64,000 nt of DNA, taken from NCBI GenBank assembly GCA_038025085.1, contig CM076153.1, positions 16,095,001 through 16,159,000 of the forward strand, in the 5' to 3' direction. Positions 57,450 to 64,000 of this stretch are shown here, piece by piece. Under the pieces are notes generated by a model, which saw only the letters and a list, made by a program, of their open reading frames with translations, was not told where the DNA came from and did not search any database. The translations under genes and the position numbers were made by a program. The stretch's first letter is position 1. The number at the start of each line of letters is the position of its first letter. The DNA comes from Tetragonia tetragonoides. Taxonomy: Eukaryota; Streptophyta; Magnoliopsida; Caryophyllales; Aizoaceae.

Positions 57450-59284
57450 AAAAATTAATAATAATAATAAGGGTAAATTACATTAAGGTATACTGAAGTT
57501 TGACTAAAATGCACAACCTCCAACCGTCAGCGATCAAGCCATACGTATTTCCATTACTAAAACAAAGCATAGTTTTCCGTTTTCCAATAAAATAAAATGA
57601 TACCAACCATTTAAAGAGTCGAAACTCCAAATACACGATAAGGAGTCGAAGCACAAAACAAAGCAAGGTATTGTAGATGCCAAAAAAGCATGGCAGTCTT
57701 CTCCGCAAAAGACCAATGATGAAATGAGTAACTTTAAATGTACCTGTTTGCTTTTGTTAAATAGGTAAATAAGGTTGCAAGGTCTCTGAAATAGTCCTTG
57801 CATTTCCTCTCCATTCAATAGCCACTTTCAAGAGCTTTCCACTGATACCTCTTAAGCCACATCCGACTCCGAGGGCAAAATTGTCTTTCTACACCCTTAG
57901 GGGAAAATCCGTCTTTTCATGTCTCAAGGGTAAATTTGTACTTTTCCTTCCAAAAAATACAGTCTCAAAACGGATCAGATACACAATTCTATCTTGCTAG
58001 CTGGCTCCGTAAATGATATCTTATAATTTACGATAGCCGCTAGCGGCTAAGGCCCTAGCCAAGAACGGGCCCCTTCTTCACCGCAGCCTCTAGCGGTTGC
58101 AACCTGTCCTTCTGTTGACAACTCATTTTCCTAGATACACGTGCACGGCTCTATCTTTTGGTTCGTCGGTACCCTACTTCCTCCACTATAAACAAACATC
58201 CGCCCCTCATTTCAAATTGCTCATTCTTCATTAGACACTAGTTCACAAGAACCAACCTCTTATTCTGACTTTTCTCTCTCTATTTCTTATCTCTCCTAGA
58301 GACCTTGTTTGCTAATCAACCTTATTCACCATTAATCTTTGCTAATAAGTCTAACGATTCATGTACTAAACTCCTGAGGGCTCAAATCAACTTTATTGCT
58401 TTCGTTATTGCTTTCCAACTTGTCAAAATGTAGATCTCATGCAAATCATGTAATTTATTGCTTTCTAAATATCATTTGTAAATCTTGTACAATCAATGTC
58501 CCGTCGATGTAATTCTCAACGTGCCAATCGAATGCATGTTCACAAAGTGGGTAAATAACAATGTTTTGATGCTTGTGATGATCAACCAATTAATAGTCTA
58601 ATCTAAGTTGTTAATTGGATTTGTGTAGGAATTATGTCATTAACATATTAAGCAAACTTGAGTTAGTAGGGCCGTTATTTTAAAGGGGCAAGTTGGGTGC
58701 CTAACACCTTCCCACCTCGTACGTTCACCCCCGAACCCTCATTTTTGGGTACTCATATGTTCTATATGAGCGAGAGTCTTTCTAAAAACATGACTAGTTT
58801 GATTTTCCAGCTACTAGGTCGTCCCTTTGGTTGTCCCTTCGTTTTGTCCCTATCGATAAAGAGCTAGTAGCAGAATTTTGGGCCTTTCATGGTTTTTCTT
58901 CAATTCAAGTCTTTCAAAAGTTTTTCTAACTCGACGGTTTCTTGAACTTATCTAGTCCCCTACAAATACAAATTTTCTTGAAGGATCTATCGCATTATGC
59001 AAGATGCGGATTTTCCGGGGTCCTTACAGGTACATGGAAATTTATACTGCAAATAATACAAAGACTACGTACATTAACATTAATATTTCCACAGTGTCTT
59101 CAAAGAGGCTCACGTCTAAGCAGGGTAAGGGAGTTCGTTGTACGAAACCTTAACCTATGGGCCTCTATAAGAATAGTCTCGCAAAGAAGATATTTCCGTT
59201 TGACCATTGATCAAAAGTGCAACGACAATTGACAACTTCACATGTACAATAAATAATAAGTACCGTCAATTTAAATAACTATTT
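57450..59284. other. Intergenic region, possible LTR remnant
   Basis: No coding region is supported. Around 57830-58620, TAGCGGCTAAGGCCC-type repeats, a TATAAA-like box (CACTATAAAC near 58187) and a CT-rich leader resemble a long LTR of a gypsy-type element. No boundaries or partner LTR were found. Confidence 0.35.
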
Positions 59285-62116
59285 TGTAATACCTCGTATT
59301 ATTATTCATTTTAGAATAATATTTACTTAGAAAGAAAATATGAAATTTGATTTAAAATATTAGTTGGGCTCTTAAATGTTTAGATTGCCTAATTAATATG
59401 TGAGTTTAATTTTGGATCTAATTAATGATAATTGGGCCAAAATAAATTCAAGGAATTTGCGCTTAATATTTCAATAATGGCCGAAATATTGTAGCTACTT
59501 TTGGGCCATGATTTTTGGCTCCTTGGCCGAAATTATGGGCAATGAAATGAGTTTTTTTTATTTTTCAAAAATTTTATTTCCTAAAATGTGTAGATTTAGA
59601 AGAGTTTGATTGGATGATGATTTAGTAAGTTAGAGGGAGATAAGGAATGAGTGAATTTAGGAAATTTATTTGGTTTCCTAATTAAACTATACTTTCTCTC
59701 ATTCATTAACTTAACCTAAACAAAAAAAAGCCACTCACTCTCGCTTTCTCTACACGCACGACCGAACTAAGAGGAAGACCAAAGAGAAAATTGACACTCT
59801 TTCATAATTCATCCTCTTACTCAAATTTGATTCCAATTTTACAAGTAAGTGTTTTTAATTGCTATTTGATTCTCAAAAGCTTTGTTCTTGATTCCAATTA
59901 TTGTTTTATGAACCCAAGCATGTTTATGAGAAAACTCTAATTTATGTTTTTGACCTAGGGTTGCTAGATTCTAGTATTTTTCATGTTAGAATCAAGTTTA
60001 AGGTTGGATTTGGAGTTTTTATTGAATTTGAATCAAAAGTTGAATTAAAATTTGGATCTTTATGAAATTAATTAAATCTGTAATTATGTTAAATATTCAA
60101 ATTTAATTAGGGTTTGAGTTGTTAAATTGATTAACAAAAAAAAAAAAGGTTTAAGAGGCCACATGGCCGAAGCCTGCACGACGCACGACCCAGCTGAGCG
60201 GCGCTGCAGTGCAGTCGCTGGTGGTGTTGATTGGTGGTGTTGATTTGGTGTTTGACTTTTGGTTTTGGTTGTTGACTTCAATTAGGGTTTATGGAAAGTT
60301 TTCCTAAATTGATTTATAAAAGTTAGGTTTGAAAAGTCATTGAGCATGCATGAGTAATAGATTTCCAACAACTTAATTATTTAAGTTTAATGAGCTAAAC
60401 CATATTTAAAGTTTAATTTAGTGGTTTAGAAGTCAAGGTATTGACTATTGGATTGTTGTTGATTTGTTAGGACCCGTTGACCGCACTTGAACATAAGGAG
60501 CTTACGTGTTTGATTTGGATTGCCTTATTGCTCATGGTGATTTCATGTCTAGTGGAATTGTGTGTTCATTGTCTAGTATTGAATTGGGACTATAATTCAT
60601 ATTTAGATTTGTGACAAAGGGATAATTGATATTTATTCCTTATGATAATTCTTATAGAATTATGAGATTGTGAATGCATGTTGACCTGTGTTGGAAATTC
60701 ACTTTGTGTAGCAATGACTACTTGTTGAGATTTTTGTTATGTGGAGCATGTTAATCTTTGTAATTACGTGGAGTAATTATTTTTGTATTGAACTAAAGAT
60801 ATGATTAATATTTATTCAATTTGGATTTAGATTATCATTATTTGGGTCATGTTTGTAAGCATGTTGTTTCAATAAGTTAATGTGATTTGACGATTGAATT
60901 AGTAATATTGGAACCTGTAAAAGGTATATTGTTAAGTGGTTGTGAATTTGAGTGTTGATACTCCTTCATGTGAAATTATTGCCATCGAAATGGTGAACTT
61001 AAATTGTTCATTTTGTAACCGTCGAGTAGTTACTTGAGAACGCCAAGATATGTGTATTACTTGTTTATGTGATCGCCTTATGAAAATGATTATGAGGGTT
61101 AGGACTTCTTTGGTAGTGGATCTACCGAATGACGCGAATGGGAATTTGTCACTTGACATATTAGGCAGGTCTATGTCTGCGAGTCGTAACCCCAATGTGG
61201 TACTTGTATCCATATATGATGATTTGGCAAGTAAGTTTTGTGGATGAAACAGTTTTTCTTGTAAACCTAAGGGTTGAGAGAGAGTATGCATACTTAGGAA
61301 CAAAGGAAGTACTTCTAGGAGTCATCTATACTCCGGGACGGTTGATCTTCTTTTTGCCAACGTGCACAGGATTAAGATCCTATTTGAATCGACTGCGGTT
61401 GGTTTGACAATTCATGCGATTCTCCTCTCTCAAATGGACTTGGCTAATGGATAATAATAAATATTGATTTAATATTTGGTGCTTGATGTGTGTCTTTAAA
61501 CTAAAGCAGGTTGTCTTTTATTTCTTTAAGCATGATTTTTATTTTTATTAAGCATGATTGGCTTAACTTGGAGATTTAAATGGACTATATGGTTATGAAT
61601 TACTCAACGTCGTAGCTGATTGGTTGTTTTTTCCTTTTTTTACTTGTGTTTGTTCTCCATTTCTCTTCAATGGTGGGTATATGATAAATATATACGTAAG
61701 TCATTCGTATGGGGGGGTAGATTGACAAGATTTGTGTAGCTCGTGTTGGGAGCTAGAGAAGAGGCGACCTAAAGAAGATAGTTTATCTTCTAAAAATATT
61801 TAATTATTGTTTAGACTTTTCGGGTTGATGTATTATTGGGAGTTTATTGTAATAAGATTAATTATCTTACGTGAGAATTAATAGTTTAATATTTCTTTAT
61901 CAGATGGATTTATTTGTTTTAAGTCTAATTTGAAAACATAGTTAATACCTAGTTATCTAGTATGCTTTGTTAGGGATTTAAACATTTGTTTCTTTCTAGT
62001 CTTGTATTTAATTTGAACATTAAATACGGTGAGGACGCTTCAAATTTCCAGTGTTAATCCGCTGCAACTCGTGATTTTAAATGGTTTTAAATTAGACGAA
62101 AATTTGGGGTGTTACA
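59285..62116. mobile_element. Probable solo LTR of a Ty3/gypsy (Tat/Retand-like) element
   Basis: A 2.8-kb segment starts TGTAATACC and ends GGGTGTTACA, the inverted termini typical of large gypsy LTRs. ATTT flanks both ends. No protein domain is recognisable inside. A CT-rich leader lies near 59690-59830. A solo LTR or a coding-free (LARD-like) derivative fits best. The lineage is inferred from the end motif only. Confidence 0.55.
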
Positions 62117-62556
62117 ATTTTGATTTAGTCCATTATATTTTGAAGTATAAAAGTAGTGAATCTTTTGGCTTCACTAGAAATGGTGGATAAACAAAAGACC
62201 ACGTACATGAATTCAAAATAGATATACTCACAGCAACTCCGATTCGACATCGAGCAAGACATTGTTTAAGTGGGGCGACCTGTACAACCACCATCTGGGT
62301 CCAAAACTGTAAAAAGCAGACCCATATCCATAGACCCAAATCTAAAAAATGTGTACAAAAATAAGAATCTAAATAAATTGGATAATAATAATAGAGCTCA
62401 ATTCTCAAGCATAATATTTTCAGTCCGCTGTCTCAAATCTGTTATTTTCTGTCAGTCGTCTCTCAAATTAAACTTTGAACAATTCCTTAGTGTTGTCATG
62501 ACTCCTGTCTGCTAGTGGTTTTATAAGGGACGATTTGGATGCTTGATTGTCTAATA

Positions 62557-62902
62557 CTCCCTTTGTTCCCAATTCATCTACCCACTTTCATTTTACAATT
62601 ATTCCTAATTCATCTTTCTGATTCACTTTGCTTTAACCATATCAGTTCCTAACTCATCTACCCACTTCCTTTATAGTAATGCTTTTGTTATTGAATTACC
62701 CATTTGCCCTTACTTTGTTATCATCATTAAATTTTCATTTCACACATGGGTCAAACCCAACCCACTACTACTACTCTCTTTACTCGTCTCATAATTTGAA
62801 GCAGGGGCATATATGGGGGGTTTTACTAAGTTTTAAATTCATCTCCCATTAAACTATGTGCAATGGAGAACTGGCTAGATGAATTTGGAACGAATGGAAG
62901 GG
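62557..62902. mobile_element. Stowaway-like MITE
   Basis: The left end CTCCCTTTGTTCCCAATTCA is preceded by TA at 62555-62556. The right end in reverse complement, CCTTCCATTCGTTCCAAATT, is similar, but the right TA is not intact. Confidence 0.55.
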
Positions 62903-62974
62903 TTTTCTATATGGTGTGAACTATATCTTAAGTAATTTGTAATTGTTGTAGAGATGAAATTTAACTTTCGCTAA

Positions 62975-63235
62975 TACAAAAACAGTCATCTGCATCGCCT
63001 AATATGTGACGGTTGATCGTGATAACCGTCATCTATAGTGAGACGGTGACATTTTTATAAATAAATATTTAGAATGGACGACGGTTCTACTAAACGACCG
63101 TCGCACATAAGTTAATGTTGGAAAAATAAAAACGCGGAATGGAATGGGCGACGGTTGACTCAGTCGACCGACGCCCATACTCTACCTATAGCATCGGTCC
63201 ATTTAATGGACCGTCGCCCATTCTCTAAAAAAAAA
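62975..63235. repeat. Cluster of GACGGTT palindromes, CACTA-like subterminal repeats
   Basis: Four imperfect palindromes follow one another: around 62998-63035, 63075-63110, 63147-63176 and 63193-63222. They are built from GCGACGGTT and AACCGTC. Such arrays are typical near the ends of CACTA (En/Spm) elements. No CACTA terminus was seen here. Confidence 0.5.
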
Positions 63236-64000
63236 AACCTTTTCTCAGTATCCACAAAATCACAATCAGTCCTCTCACATTCGTGTTGTCCAACTCCTCC
63301 TTCCGTTCTTCTCCTTAATTCTTTCTTTCTCCTCTTTTCTCTCAACTTCTGAGTTTCTCACCTCTAATCTTCGTTTTCTCTCTCCTCCTCCTTTCTCTCA
63401 ACTTGCAAGTTCTGATCCTGTGCGGTTGAGTTTTTTTTGGCTGTGTTAATTGCAGATCGAAGCTTTCCTGTTTAGCCTGTACAAAATCAGTAAGTAAAGT
63501 TCCAGATCGACATTTTTAGGGTTCTTCCATTTTACTTTTTTCAACTTTGTTGTGATTTTAACTTTGTCCTCCGATGGCGAGTTCTTCTCTTTTTCTGTTT
63601 GATTTATTAGTTGGTAGGGTTTGTGGATGTGAATTTTAGGATTTAGGGGTTTGATTTTGTGGAGCTTTTAGGGTATTCTGATGAAATTCGTGAAAATGAC
63701 GTTTTTTTTTGCGAGATTTGCGTGAAGTTATTCATATTCCACGACAGAGAAGTCGAATTTACGAGTATCATTCTTCTCAGGTTCGTCCCTTTCTCTCTTT
63801 AGATCTGGTATTGTTTGATTCGTTTTGGTGGGTTCCGTTTTGGGCATTTTTAGTTTCTTATAATCAGTGCTTGAACGAAACAACCCTGCCCTTTTGAGGA
63901 TTGAACTGGACATGGGTTTGTGTCCCTCTTTGTTGTTCTGATGTATTGGGCTAAATCTACTGTGACTATTTGTCTTGATTTGTTCACTGGCCTTGTTGAT
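63236..64000 (+). other. Leader-like sequence at right edge, possible spliced 5'UTR
   Basis: A CT-rich tract is followed by TTAATTGCAG/ATCGAAGC near 63455 and a donor-like CA/GTAAGT near 63490. Intron-like T-rich DNA then continues. This resembles the spliced 5' leader of a gene or transposon extending beyond the window. No coding exon can be assigned; the short frames lack family features. Confidence 0.35.

Overview
The window looks like nuclear DNA of a flowering plant, most likely a eudicot. The genes have GT-AG introns and AT-rich intergenic DNA. The proteins include a chloroplast-type shikimate kinase, a PSPG-box glycosyltransferase, a CYP96A-like P450 and a RIN4/NOI peptide. Between the genes lie copia and gypsy-like retroelements, tRNA-derived SINEs, LINE remnants and many MITEs. 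I cannot name the species from sequence alone.

Layout. A PDCD2/Tsr4-like gene (minus) runs off the left edge (1-1399, 5'UTR exon to about 1760). MITE-rich DNA follows to 6.1 kb. A complete but decayed Ty1/copia element on the minus strand lies at 6161-12224, with a 5-bp target duplication. A small RIN4/NOI-type gene (plus) is at 13725-17250. The mitochondrial import-motor gene PAM16 (minus, 18692-22131) and a plastid shikimate kinase gene (plus, 24678-30432) are divergently arranged across a repeat-filled spacer. A UGT76-like glucosyltransferase with a 1-nt frameshift follows (31910-34292). A Mutator-like element with 9-bp target duplications (37801-42670) is interrupted by a rearranged, chimeric copia remnant. 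Repeat-rich DNA leads to an intronless CYP96A-like P450 (48468-50015). A deleted second copy of the shikimate kinase locus flanks lies at about 51.29-52.24 kb. An F-box/kelch gene (minus) is at 53675-54826. After it come nested MITEs, a LINE RNase H remnant, a probable 2.8-kb solo LTR (59285-62116) and, at the right edge, palindrome-rich DNA resembling CACTA subterminal repeats followed by a spliced leader-like sequence.

The host genes are ordinary single-copy or family genes with no shared pathway; their adjacency is not functional clustering. Several genes are invisible as long open frames because their exons are short (PDCD2-like, NOI, PAM16 and shikimate kinase). I reconstructed them from splice sites and reading-phase continuity.

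The most unusual signal is in the copia element at 6161-12224. It lacks the usual initiator-tRNA primer site. The sequence where that site should be is instead complementary over 13 nt to a site within its own LTR, suggesting self-priming. Second is the chimeric retroelement at 38313-42010, which has two unrelated LTR types, an inverted leader and an exact 736-bp tandem duplication, all flanked by 64-bp direct repeats.
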